In this document: piece by piece, positions 1-7,791 of the stretch
Layout of the letters: each line of letters starts with the position of its first letter
How positions within the stretch are numbered: position 1 is the stretch's first letter
Origin: Sneathiella limimaris
GTDB lineage: Bacteria > Pseudomonadota > Alphaproteobacteria > Sneathiellales > Sneathiellaceae
Direction: 5' to 3'
Assembly: GCF_012932565.1 (NCBI RefSeq)
Contig: NZ_JABBYJ010000001.1
Coordinates: forward strand, 2,480,001 to 2,544,000
Length of the DNA: 64,000 nucleotides
Position numbers and translations under genes: made by a program
The notes under the pieces: generated by a model
Database searches by the model: none
What the model saw: the letters and a program-made list of their open reading frames with translations, nothing else
What the model was told of the DNA's origin: nothing

Positions 1-806
1 CAATTGATAAACTTCTCAAGATTATGGAAAAGCTTCGTGATCCCGATGGGGGGTGCCCCTGGGATCTTGAGCAAACCTACGAGACGATTGCTCCTCATAC
101 GATTGAAGAAGCCTATGAGGTTGCAGATGCGATCGCTGAAAAAGATATGGAGGAATTAAAGTCAGAACTTGGGGACTTAATGTTTCAAACTGTTTTCTAC
201 GCCCAGATGGCGAAAGAAGAAGGACATTTTGAATTCAAGGACGTGATTGAGGGGATCAATGAAAAAATGATCCGCCGTCACCCACATGTGTTCGGTGATA
301 AGTCTATTGAAACAGCAGAGGCTCAAACAATTGCTTGGGAAGAGACCAAAGCGATTGAGCGAGCCGAAAAATCCAAGGGAAAGCCTGTTCCGCAATCTGC
401 ACTTGACGGCATTGCTAAAACCCTCCCGTCCTTAACTCGAGCGTTAAAGCTTCAAAACCGGGCGGCACGTGTTGGGTTTGATTGGCCCGACATCTATCCG
501 GTTTTTGATAAAATTCAGGAGGAGCTTGGTGAGTTTCGGGAAGAGGTAGACCTTCAGTCATCCAAAGACCGGTTAGAGGATGAGTTTGGTGACATACTTT
601 TTGCTGTTGTTAACCTGGGACGCCATATGGGACTGGATCCAGAAACAGCATTGGCAAGGACGAACCGAAAGTTCACAACCCGGTTCATGCAGGTAGAGAA
701 AACACTTCAAGAGACTGGAAAATCAATTGAAAACAGTTCACTAGAAGAAATGGATGAGATCTGGACTCAAGTTAAAACTCAAGAAAAGAAGGCCATCAAC
801 GAATAG
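1..806 (+). CDS. mazG: Nucleoside triphosphate pyrophosphohydrolase MazG (5' end outside window)
   Basis: Hydrolyses non-canonical or stress-related NTPs to NMP and pyrophosphate; cytosolic. The reading frame is open to the left edge (codons in phase from base 3, reading IDKLLKI before the first ATG at 24), so the true start lies outside the window. The protein has the long, two-domain MazG layout. The N-terminal repeat carries GGCPWDLEQT followed by EEAYEV and an ELGDLMFQ helix; the C-terminal repeat carries EELGEFREE and DEFGDILFAVVNL, the EExxE/D metal-binding signatures of the all-alpha NTP pyrophosphatase fold. Its stop overlaps the end of convergent hflX by 11 bp, and no terminator is visible between them. 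Identity is firm; only the first few residues are missing. Confidence 0.95.
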   Translation, partial: IDKLLKIMEKLRDPDGGCPWDLEQTYETIAPHTIEEAYEVADAIAEKDMEELKSELGDLMFQTVFYAQMAKEEGHFEFKDVIEGINEKMIRRHPHVFGDKSIETAEAQTIAWEETKAIERAEKSKGKPVPQSALDGIAKTLPSLTRALKLQNRAARVGFDWPDIYPVFDKIQEELGEFREEVDLQSSKDRLEDEFGDILFAVVNLGRHMGLDPETALARTNRKFTTRFMQVEKTLQETGKSIENSSLEEMDEIWTQVKTQEKKAINE

Positions 807-2106
807 AGACAGGCATTTTTTCAAGGCGTCCCAAATTCTCAGGTGTGAATTTTACTTCTAGCAACACCTCGTCGTCATCCTCACTCCGTCCAACAACAGT
901 TCCGTGTCGATAGATCCAGCTTAGGCTGGCTCCGTCGTTATGAGGGACTGCGACTTTAAGGATCCTTTGGTTGTGCGTGATGAGCGCTTCAACCTTCTCA
1001 AGGAAGCTATCTACCCCCTCACCTGTAATTGCAGACATAGTCAGAACTTCGTCATGACGCTTGGCGTCGTTTTCGATTACCAGGCGATGCTCATCTTCCA
1101 ATAAGTCGACTTTATTGAGTATTTCAAGATAACGGGTTTTATCGTCGATATTGATGCCCAAATGCTCTAGCACCTGGAATACATCCTGTTTTTGGGCTTC
1201 TGTATCGGGATGAGTAATGTCCCGAACATGCACTACAAGGTCGGCTTCTAGAACTTCCTCTAATGTCGCTCTGAAGGCAGCCACAAGTTCGGTTGGCAGA
1301 TCAGAAATAAAGCCCACCGTGTCAGAAAGAATAACTGTTTGTCCGCCGGGAAGATCCAGTTTTCGCATGGTTGGATCCAAAGTGGCAAAGAGTAGGTCTT
1401 TGGCAAAAACGTCTGAACTGGTGAGCCGATTGAACAATGTTGATTTTCCGGCGTTCGTATATCCAACGAGGGCCACAATTGGATAAGGAACACGTTTGCG
1501 TTTAGAGCGATGCAGTTCGCGGGTGCGAACGACTGTTTCCAACTGGCGTTTCAGTTTTACAATCCGCTCATCAATCAGCCGGCGGTCAATCTCAAGCTGG
1601 GATTCACCAGGCCCACCAAGGAAGCCTGCACCACCCCTCTGACGTTCCAAATGGGTCCAGGATCTCACCAAACGGGTTCGCTGATAGGAGAGGTGCGCGA
1701 GTTCAACTTGAAGAACACCCTCCCTCGTCTGGGCACGATCACCAAAAATCTCAAGGATCAAACCTGTTCGGTCGATGACTTTGCATTTTATATGTCGTTC
1801 AATGTTCCGCTGCTGAACCGGCGTTAAAGCACCATCTACAACGACCACATCAATATGAGAGGCTTCAATGAAATCCCGGAGTTCGTCCAGCTTGCCAATT
1901 CCAAATAATGTTCCAGGTTTTGGAGCAGACAGCGAAACTGTTTCGCTGTGAATTACATCCAGCGAAATAGCTGCGGTCAAAGCAACGGCTTCTTCCAGAC
2001 AAGATTCTGGAAGACGTGCCTTGCCACCACCTTTTTTTAGATACGGATGAAGAACAAGCGCCCGGTCCCCAGATTGGGGAGCCTCAGGTCCATTTACAAT
2101 TTCCAT
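796..2106 (-). CDS. hflX: GTPase HflX, ribosome-splitting/rescue GTPase
   Basis: 436-residue TRAFAC-class GTPase that binds the large ribosomal subunit and splits stalled ribosomes. The N-terminal HflX domain ends with the glycine-rich GGPGESQLE linker (about 164-172), followed by a basic coiled helix. The G domain shows G1 GYTNAGKST (215-223), G3 DTVG (262-265), G4 NKVD (331-334) and G5 SAITGEG (358-364). It lies 36 bp downstream of hfq in the same direction, the conserved hfq-hflX pair, so co-transcription is likely. The ATG start at 2106 has no strong Shine-Dalgarno sequence. Confidence 0.97.
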   Translation of the reverse strand: MEIVNGPEAPQSGDRALVLHPYLKKGGGKARLPESCLEEAVALTAAISLDVIHSETVSLSAPKPGTLFGIGKLDELRDFIEASHIDVVVVDGALTPVQQRNIERHIKCKVIDRTGLILEIFGDRAQTREGVLQVELAHLSYQRTRLVRSWTHLERQRGGAGFLGGPGESQLEIDRRLIDERIVKLKRQLETVVRTRELHRSKRKRVPYPIVALVGYTNAGKSTLFNRLTSSDVFAKDLLFATLDPTMRKLDLPGGQTVILSDTVGFISDLPTELVAAFRATLEEVLEADLVVHVRDITHPDTEAQKQDVFQVLEHLGINIDDKTRYLEILNKVDLLEDEHRLVIENDAKRHDEVLTMSAITGEGVDSFLEKVEALITHNQRILKVAVPHNDGASLSWIYRHGTVVGRSEDDDEVLLEVKFTPENLGRLEKMPVSIR

Positions 2107-2142
2107 GAGTTATAAATTGACCTTCAATTCAGAAAATCAAGC

Positions 2143-2382
2143 TTATTGTGCACTTGGATCGTATAATTGAATCGGAGTTGCAGGCATTACGGTTGAGATC
2201 GCATGCTTATAGACTAACTGATCTTGCTTATCCCGACGCAAGGTTACACAGAAATTATCAAATGCACTGATTGAGCCTTGAAGTTTTACCCCATTCACCA
2301 GGAATATGGTCACGGGAACGTTATCTTTACGGACTTTGTTTAAAAAAACGTCCTGAACGTTTAGTGATTTCTCTGTGGCCAT
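2143..2382 (-). CDS. hfq: RNA chaperone Hfq
   Basis: 79-residue Sm-like protein that forms a hexameric ring and pairs small RNAs with mRNAs. The N-terminus contains the typical [12 protein letters not shown] stretch; Sm1 spans about residues 8-50 ([16 protein letters not shown]) and Sm2 contains YKHAIST. It has the short C-terminal tail typical of alphaproteobacterial Hfq. It is followed by hflX. A TATAAT element on the minus strand 27 nt before the ATG suggests its own promoter, although the gene also lies downstream of dat in the same direction. Confidence 0.98.
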   Translation of the reverse strand: MATEKSLNVQDVFLNKVRKDNVPVTIFLVNGVKLQGSISAFDNFCVTLRRDKQDQLVYKHAISTVMPATPIQLYDPSAQ

Positions 2383-2408
2383 CTACCAGTCTCTTTCTTG
2401 TATTTGAA

Positions 2409-2437
2409 ATTATACGTCCAACTTTTAAGCCATTTAA
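2409..2437 (-). promoter_or_regulatory. Possible hfq promoter
   Basis: On the minus strand a perfect -10 hexamer TATAAT (2414-2409) is preceded, after a 17-nt spacer, by a weak -35 (TTAAAT, 2437-2432). It would start transcription about 20 nt before hfq. The -10 is seen directly; promoter function is inference. The rest of the 2383-2596 interval is AT-rich, with no ORF and no clear terminator for the upstream gene dat. Confidence 0.35.
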
Positions 2438-2596
2438 AAAATCAAATATGGCCAATTTTTCCAAAAGGCAAAAAAGTTCCCCTCACTTAAAGTTCTCGCT
2501 TGAAAAATACAAGTGTTTTCAAACGAAAAAACAAAAATAACTCAAGTTTCCTTTAAGAGATACTAATAATTGACCATTTGGACGAATTTAATCCCA

Positions 2597-3448
2597 TCAA
2601 TTGTTCATAAAGTCTTTGAAAATGCCTCTCAAGTCGTTGGAGATACTGCCGGGATGGCCATTGCCGACTGGTTTTCCATCAACTTCAACGATGGGTAAAA
2701 CATAGGAAGAAGAGCTTGTAAGAAAGACTTCTCTCGCATTTTGAAGTTCTTCAACTGTAAAAGGCCGCAGTTCCACCTTGTAATTTTTCTGCTCAAGCAA
2801 CTTCAGTAGATCTGCACGAGTGATACCAGCAAGAATGTCATTACCTGTTGGACGGGTCACGAGCGTACCATCCTGGGTAATAATCCAGGCATTCGTGGAA
2901 CTTCCTTCCGTGATAAAACCCTCTTCATCCACCTGGAATGCTTCGTAAGCACCCTTCTCCACAGCTTCCTGTTTGGCCAGGACGTTTGGCAATAATGATA
3001 CGGATTTAATATCACGGCGCGCCCAGCGGATATCAGGGACAGTGATAATGGAAACCCCCTTTGCCGCTTTAGCCTCTGCTTTTTCAGGCGAAGTTTTCTT
3101 GGCCGTCATGACAAGTGAAGAAACCGCATCTCTGGGAAACGGATGATCGCGCGGTGCAACTCCACGTGTGACTTGAAGGTAGATAAGACCATTCTCAACC
3201 CCATTTTGGCGAAGAACCTCTCGCATCACCATTTCAAGGGGTTTGCGTTTCATCGGTTCAGCCATTTTTAGCTCTTCCATGCTCCGCCAAAGACGATCCA
3301 GGTGGCCCTCTTCCCCGATTAATTTATTGTTTACCACAGGAATGACTTCATACACCCCGTCCGCAAACTGATAGCCTCTATCTTCAATATGCACTGCTGC
3401 ATCCAGGTGAGGAACATATTGACCATTTACATATGCAATTCGAGACAT
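2597..3448 (-). CDS. dat: D-amino-acid aminotransferase (PLP fold-type IV)
   Basis: 283 residues, matching the usual length of D-amino-acid transaminases, which interconvert D-alanine/2-oxoglutarate and D-glutamate/pyruvate. It is a class IV aminotransferase: YVNGQYVP and DRGYQFADGVYEV at the N-terminus, the Schiff-base lysine in DIKSVSLLPN (about K148), E180 in the EGSSTNAW motif that contacts the PLP pyridine nitrogen, and the LAGITR phosphate-binding loop. Branched-chain aminotransferase (IlvE) and 4-amino-4-deoxychorismate lyase (PabC) share the fold; the length and the RGYQFADGVYEV pattern favour Dat. The gene sits 30 bp downstream of trkH. Confidence 0.85.
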   Translation of the reverse strand: MSRIAYVNGQYVPHLDAAVHIEDRGYQFADGVYEVIPVVNNKLIGEEGHLDRLWRSMEELKMAEPMKRKPLEMVMREVLRQNGVENGLIYLQVTRGVAPRDHPFPRDAVSSLVMTAKKTSPEKAEAKAAKGVSIITVPDIRWARRDIKSVSLLPNVLAKQEAVEKGAYEAFQVDEEGFITEGSSTNAWIITQDGTLVTRPTGNDILAGITRADLLKLLEQKNYKVELRPFTVEELQNAREVFLTSSSSYVLPIVEVDGKPVGNGHPGSISNDLRGIFKDFMNN

Positions 3449-3478
3449 TTTAAACCTGTAAATATCTAAGGAAAGAGA

Positions 3479-4966
3479 CTAGCGTTTCCATAACGCCGGG
3501 TTAAACAAGGCAAGAACGGCAAAAAACTCAAGCCGTCCCAAAATCATTGTTGCGCATAGTAATAATTTTGCCGCGTCCGGTAAACCACCATAACCATAAA
3601 TTCCGTGCGCAGGATCTGTTTGACCAACCAGTTCTGGACTGACAGCGGCGCCAGCTGTGGCAAGTGTTGCTGTTGCCATTGCCAAAGCAGATTCAACTTC
3701 AACATCTGCAAGGGACAGACACAAGGTCACAATCGTGATTGTAAAGGCATAAAAGGTAACCAATGCCCAGACAGATAGAATATTATCGTTGGTAATTTTA
3801 TCCTTGGAATAACGTAGCACGGATACCGCACTTGGATAGCTGAGGCTTCGGACTTCCTGAGTAAATAATTTGAACAGGATTGCTACCCGCATTAGTTTCA
3901 GTCCTCCTGCAGTGGAGCCTGTAGAGCCGCCAATCGTGATCGCAATCATCAAAAGTAATAACGCACCAATGGGCCAATAGATTTCACCCATACCGGCAAC
4001 GGGGTCCATTTGATACCCTGTCGTTGAGAGGAAGGATATCACATTGAATACCGCGTATCGGAGTGATTGGATAAAGGTAAAATCAGTCTCCAGATAGAGC
4101 ATGATCATCATGGTTACAAGAAGGATCAGGAATACATAGATGAAGTAACGATATTCAGGGTTATCGAAATATGCCCTGCGATTTCCATTAAAGAACGCCC
4201 AGTGCAGGGCAAAGTTGATTGATCCGATGAACATAAACACCATCAGCACCAGCTCGGTCATCCGGTTTTCGAATATTTCCGCACCGTGCGAGGAAACCGT
4301 AAATCCACCAGTCGAAATCGTTGAAAACGCATAGCAAAGGGCATTAAAGGCGGACAAGCCTGTAAACCATAAAAAGACAATGCAAAGCCCAGTCAATATT
4401 GCATAAACACTCAAAGTTGAGAGGATAGCATCCCTAACCCGGCGGGACATGCGACGTCTTGTGCTTCGGGCAAGTGCTTTACTGAGTGGACTGCTCCCCG
4501 GAATGCTGATTGCAGACACAAGAATAGACAGAAATATGATGAAAGCGAAACCGCCAAACCACTGCAGAAGAGCTCGCCAGAGGATAATAGATTTGGGAAG
4601 CTCTTCAATTAGAACAAAAACACTCGCACCATTCGTCGAAAAACCTGATAGCGCCTCAAAATAAGCATCTACTGGTGAGTTCAGTGTGCCGCTCAGGTAA
4701 AAGGGTAGAGCTGCAAACATCGGAATAACCACCCATACGAGAGTGGTTACCAGAAAGGTGTTTCGCCGATTAAGGACTGTTCTCTCCCCCCGGCTTGCGA
4801 AAATGAGAGCTCCACCGAAAAAGAGGGTGATTATCGCAGACACAAAAAAGGCTGTTGCGACACCAGTCGTGGATCGCTCTAAGGCAAATAGGCAGGGAAT
4901 TGCCATCAAGGCTGCCAGCAAAGAGAGTGACCAGCCGAGGATGGTCATGACCGGATTGATGACCAT
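3479..4966 (-). CDS. trkH: Trk-type potassium uptake protein TrkH
   Basis: 495-residue inner-membrane K+ transporter, the ion-conducting subunit of the Trk system. It is hydrophobic throughout, with the four membrane-pore-membrane repeats of the SKT superfamily; the selectivity-filter loops are visible as GFSTNGAS, STISTGGFTV, SFLSTTGYQMD and TATLATAGAAVS. The conserved GGSTGSTAGGLK segment precedes the last repeat. It starts 2 nt after the trkA stop, so the gating subunit and the channel are translated from one message, within the run ntrY-ntrX-trkA-trkH-dat. Confidence 0.96.
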   Translation of the reverse strand: MVINPVMTILGWSLSLLAALMAIPCLFALERSTTGVATAFFVSAIITLFFGGALIFASRGERTVLNRRNTFLVTTLVWVVIPMFAALPFYLSGTLNSPVDAYFEALSGFSTNGASVFVLIEELPKSIILWRALLQWFGGFAFIIFLSILVSAISIPGSSPLSKALARSTRRRMSRRVRDAILSTLSVYAILTGLCIVFLWFTGLSAFNALCYAFSTISTGGFTVSSHGAEIFENRMTELVLMVFMFIGSINFALHWAFFNGNRRAYFDNPEYRYFIYVFLILLVTMMIMLYLETDFTFIQSLRYAVFNVISFLSTTGYQMDPVAGMGEIYWPIGALLLLMIAITIGGSTGSTAGGLKLMRVAILFKLFTQEVRSLSYPSAVSVLRYSKDKITNDNILSVWALVTFYAFTITIVTLCLSLADVEVESALAMATATLATAGAAVSPELVGQTDPAHGIYGYGGLPDAAKLLLCATMILGRLEFFAVLALFNPALWKR

Positions 4967-4968
4967 TC

Positions 4969-6345
4969 TTAGAAGAACTCAAGGCTAACGGAGAACATTT
5001 CCTCAACCTTCCGAACAGCGTTATAAAGGGCAAAAATTACAACTCGATCGTTTGGTTTGATGACTGTACTGCCGCGGGGGATTATAACCTCCCCGTCCCT
5101 GAGGATCGCGCCGACAATTGTTCCCTTTGGAAGGCGAACATTTCTGAGTTCCTGTCCAACCAGCTTAGAGGTTTCAAGTGCTTCTCCTTCAACGACTTCA
5201 GCGGCACCATCCTGGAAGGAATGAAGACCACGAATTCGGCCGCGGCGAATATGGCGAAGAATTTCAGAAACTGTTGTTGCTCTTGGGTCTACAACAACGT
5301 CAATCCCATGATTAGTCATTAGTTGGGAAAAGACAGGGTTGTTGATCAAGGTGATAGCGCTTTCGCAGCCTTGGGATTTAGACAGCAATGATGAGAGGAT
5401 ATTAATCTCATCATCATTAGTGAGGGCAACTAAGGTTTCTGCCCTGTTCACTTTAGCCTCAGTCAGCAAGTCAGGATCAAGAGCATCACCCGCAAGTACA
5501 ATCGCCTTGTGCAAGTGTTCTTGAATATTTTCTGCCCGTTCTCTGTTCTGCTCAATCAGCTTCAGGGTGATATTGGGCATTTCCTCTTCGATAAGCTGCG
5601 CTAAGTGTAATCCGATATTGCCACCACCAACGATCACAACGCTTCTGGCTTCCTGCTCTTCATGACCAAACAGCGGCATGGCCCGGCTAACATGATCAAT
5701 GTCGGCGCTAAAATAGACTTCATCCCCCGGAAACATTTGATCATTACTGGTTGGAACAAGCATTTTCTCGTTCCTGTAAATTCCAACGACAACAATGTTC
5801 AGGTCTGGAAACAGTTCAGTGAGTTGGCGCAACGGCGTGTTTACGATTGGACAACTTTCGTCCAGTCGCACGCCAATAACTTGTACTTTACCGTCAGCAA
5901 ACGACACCATGTCAATGGCACCTGGTACTTTCAGACGACGGTTGATGGCATGGGCGACTTCGACTTCCGGTGATATCACCACGTCGATTGGCAGATGGTC
6001 TCTGGAATAAAGGTCAGACCACATTGGTAGGAGATATTCTTGAGAACGTATCCGAGCGACCTTCTTCGGTACGTCAAATAATGAATGTGCAACCTGACAA
6101 GCAATCATGTTGACTTCGTCGCTGTAGGTAACAGCAATGATCATGTCGGCTTCTCTGGCCCCTGCAGCCTCAAGCACATCCGGGTGCGAGGCATGTCCAA
6201 CCATTCCACGAACGTCAAGATCATCGCCGATTTTACGAACGAGTTCAGGGTCCTGGTCAATCAGGGTGATATCATTTCCCTCGCGGGAAAGCTGTCGGGC
6301 TATATTTGAGCCAACCTGCCCGGCACCGCAGACAATCACTTTCAT
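4969..6345 (-). CDS. trkA: Trk system potassium-uptake protein TrkA (NAD-binding regulator)
   Basis: 458-residue cytosolic protein that binds NAD(H)/ATP and gates TrkH. It has two tandem RCK modules, each a Rossmann RCK_N followed by an RCK_C: the first opens with CGAGQVGSNIA (6-16), the second with VIVGGGNIGLHLA in mid-protein; the RCK_C ligand domain at the end contains LPKGTIVGAILRDGEVIIPRGSTVI. It lies 38 bp after ntrX and 2 nt before trkH. The ntrYX-trkAH arrangement is common in alphaproteobacteria. Confidence 0.97.
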   Translation of the reverse strand: MKVIVCGAGQVGSNIARQLSREGNDITLIDQDPELVRKIGDDLDVRGMVGHASHPDVLEAAGAREADMIIAVTYSDEVNMIACQVAHSLFDVPKKVARIRSQEYLLPMWSDLYSRDHLPIDVVISPEVEVAHAINRRLKVPGAIDMVSFADGKVQVIGVRLDESCPIVNTPLRQLTELFPDLNIVVVGIYRNEKMLVPTSNDQMFPGDEVYFSADIDHVSRAMPLFGHEEQEARSVVIVGGGNIGLHLAQLIEEEMPNITLKLIEQNRERAENIQEHLHKAIVLAGDALDPDLLTEAKVNRAETLVALTNDDEINILSSLLSKSQGCESAITLINNPVFSQLMTNHGIDVVVDPRATTVSEILRHIRRGRIRGLHSFQDGAAEVVEGEALETSKLVGQELRNVRLPKGTIVGAILRDGEVIIPRGSTVIKPNDRVVIFALYNAVRKVEEMFSVSLEFF

Positions 6346-6383
6346 GTGTTACATTCCTTTGCAACTGTCAGTCTGGTTATACC

Positions 6384-7790
6384 TTACTCGGCTTCCTTGA
6401 CCTTGTCATTGTTATGAATGCCAAGGGATTTCAATTTCCGATGCAGTGCAGAACGCTCCATTCCTACAAATGTGGCTGTTCGGGAGATATTTCCGCCAAA
6501 CCGGTTCACTTGGGCTTCCAGATACTCTTTTTCAAATCTTTCGCGAGCTTCTCGAAGGGAGAGGGTCATAATCTCTGTGTTATCTGTGCTGCGGGACATG
6601 ACTGAACTTGTCGCACCGGCATCCGTCGGGATCATCTCAGATGTGATCGGGGCGGTTCTGTCCCCGGTCTCTAAGATCATGATCTGTTCAATCACATTCT
6701 TGAGCTGCCGAACATTTCCAGGCCAGTTTGAGGCTTGCAAGGTTGCAATGGCGTCTTCCCCAATTTTTCTCAACGGCATTCCAGCACTTTTTGAAAAGCG
6801 TTCAATAAAATGGCGGGCCAGTGGCGCTATATCTTCTGCCCTTTCCCTAAGTGGAGGAATGCTCAAGGGAACAACTGCAAGACGGTGATACAAATCCTCC
6901 CGAAACTTCCCTTGGCTCATGGCTTCAGTCAAGTTCTGGCTGGATGAAGAGACAACTCGTGCATCGATTTTGACTTTTTCGCTACCGCCAACACGTTGAA
7001 AGGACTGGTCAACTAAAACTCGCAGGATCTTTCCTTGTGTTTCAAGTGGCATGTCTGCAACTTCATCCAGGAAGATCGTTCCACCATGCGCTTGCTCCAA
7101 CAGGCCGCGGCGGGCACCTTTGGTGGAATTCAGATGTCCTTCCTCTACGCCAAAGAGCTGAATTTCTAATAACTCCGGGGCAAGGGTAGCTGCATTGAGG
7201 ACAACAAAGGGTCCGTTTGCCCTAAGTGAATTCGCGTGGATCATTCTTGCGACAACTTCTTTCCCGCATCCTGAAGGGCCTGTGATCATGACCCGGCTAT
7301 TGGTTGGCGCGACTCTTTTAATCGCTTGCGCCAAATTCATCATAACGTTTGAGCGACAGACAAGCTCTGGGGTGGCACCGTCCGTTTTCAGGCGAAGTTC
7401 AGCGATTTCTCTTTTGAGCCTGTCTGCTTCAAGGGCCCGTTCGACAACCTGAATGAGTCGATCGGCTTTGAACGGTTTTTCAATGAAATCATAAGCCCCA
7501 ACCTTGATTGCATTGACAGCTGTTTCAATGTTGCCATGGCCAGAAATCATAACGACTGGAAGATCAGCATGTTTCTTCTTAATCTCCTGAAGGATTTCAA
7601 TACCGTCAAGCTCACTTCCCCTCAGCCAAATATCCAAAATTACCAGGCTGGGGCGACGGTTACTGATTGCAGCGAAACATTCCGTGCTATTAGCCGCTTC
7701 CCGGGTTTCATACCCTTCGTCTTCCATGATACCGGAAATTAAATCGCGAATATCAGCTTCATCATCAACAATTAGGATGTCCGCAGACAT
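6384..7790 (-). CDS. ntrX: Nitrogen/redox response regulator NtrX
   Basis: 468 residues: a receiver domain (phospho-acceptor D53, K105 in the FIEKPF motif), a central AAA+ domain with Walker A GPSGCGKE (171-178) and Walker B FLDEVADM, and a C-terminal Fis-type helix-turn-helix (NISRTATFVGMERSALHRKLKSLGI). Partner of sensor NtrY, encoded 1 nt upstream. The sigma-54-contacting GAFTGA loop is absent: the corresponding stretch reads LFGVEEGHLNSTKGARRG, so classical sigma-54 activation is doubtful. This fits its family assignment as NtrX rather than a second NtrC. Confidence 0.94.
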   Translation of the reverse strand: MSADILIVDDEADIRDLISGIMEDEGYETREAANSTECFAAISNRRPSLVILDIWLRGSELDGIEILQEIKKKHADLPVVMISGHGNIETAVNAIKVGAYDFIEKPFKADRLIQVVERALEADRLKREIAELRLKTDGATPELVCRSNVMMNLAQAIKRVAPTNSRVMITGPSGCGKEVVARMIHANSLRANGPFVVLNAATLAPELLEIQLFGVEEGHLNSTKGARRGLLEQAHGGTIFLDEVADMPLETQGKILRVLVDQSFQRVGGSEKVKIDARVVSSSSQNLTEAMSQGKFREDLYHRLAVVPLSIPPLRERAEDIAPLARHFIERFSKSAGMPLRKIGEDAIATLQASNWPGNVRQLKNVIEQIMILETGDRTAPITSEMIPTDAGATSSVMSRSTDNTEIMTLSLREARERFEKEYLEAQVNRFGGNISRTATFVGMERSALHRKLKSLGIHNNDKVKEAE

Positions 7791-7791
7791 G

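Noticed and set aside
2461-2520. GTTC...GTTC pair upstream of hfq as an SOS box
   Set aside because: The spacing is 12 nt instead of 7.
6085-6605. Plus-strand ORFs opposite trkA and ntrX
   Set aside because: They lie wholly within well-supported minus-strand genes, have no ribosome sites and have shadow-like compositions.
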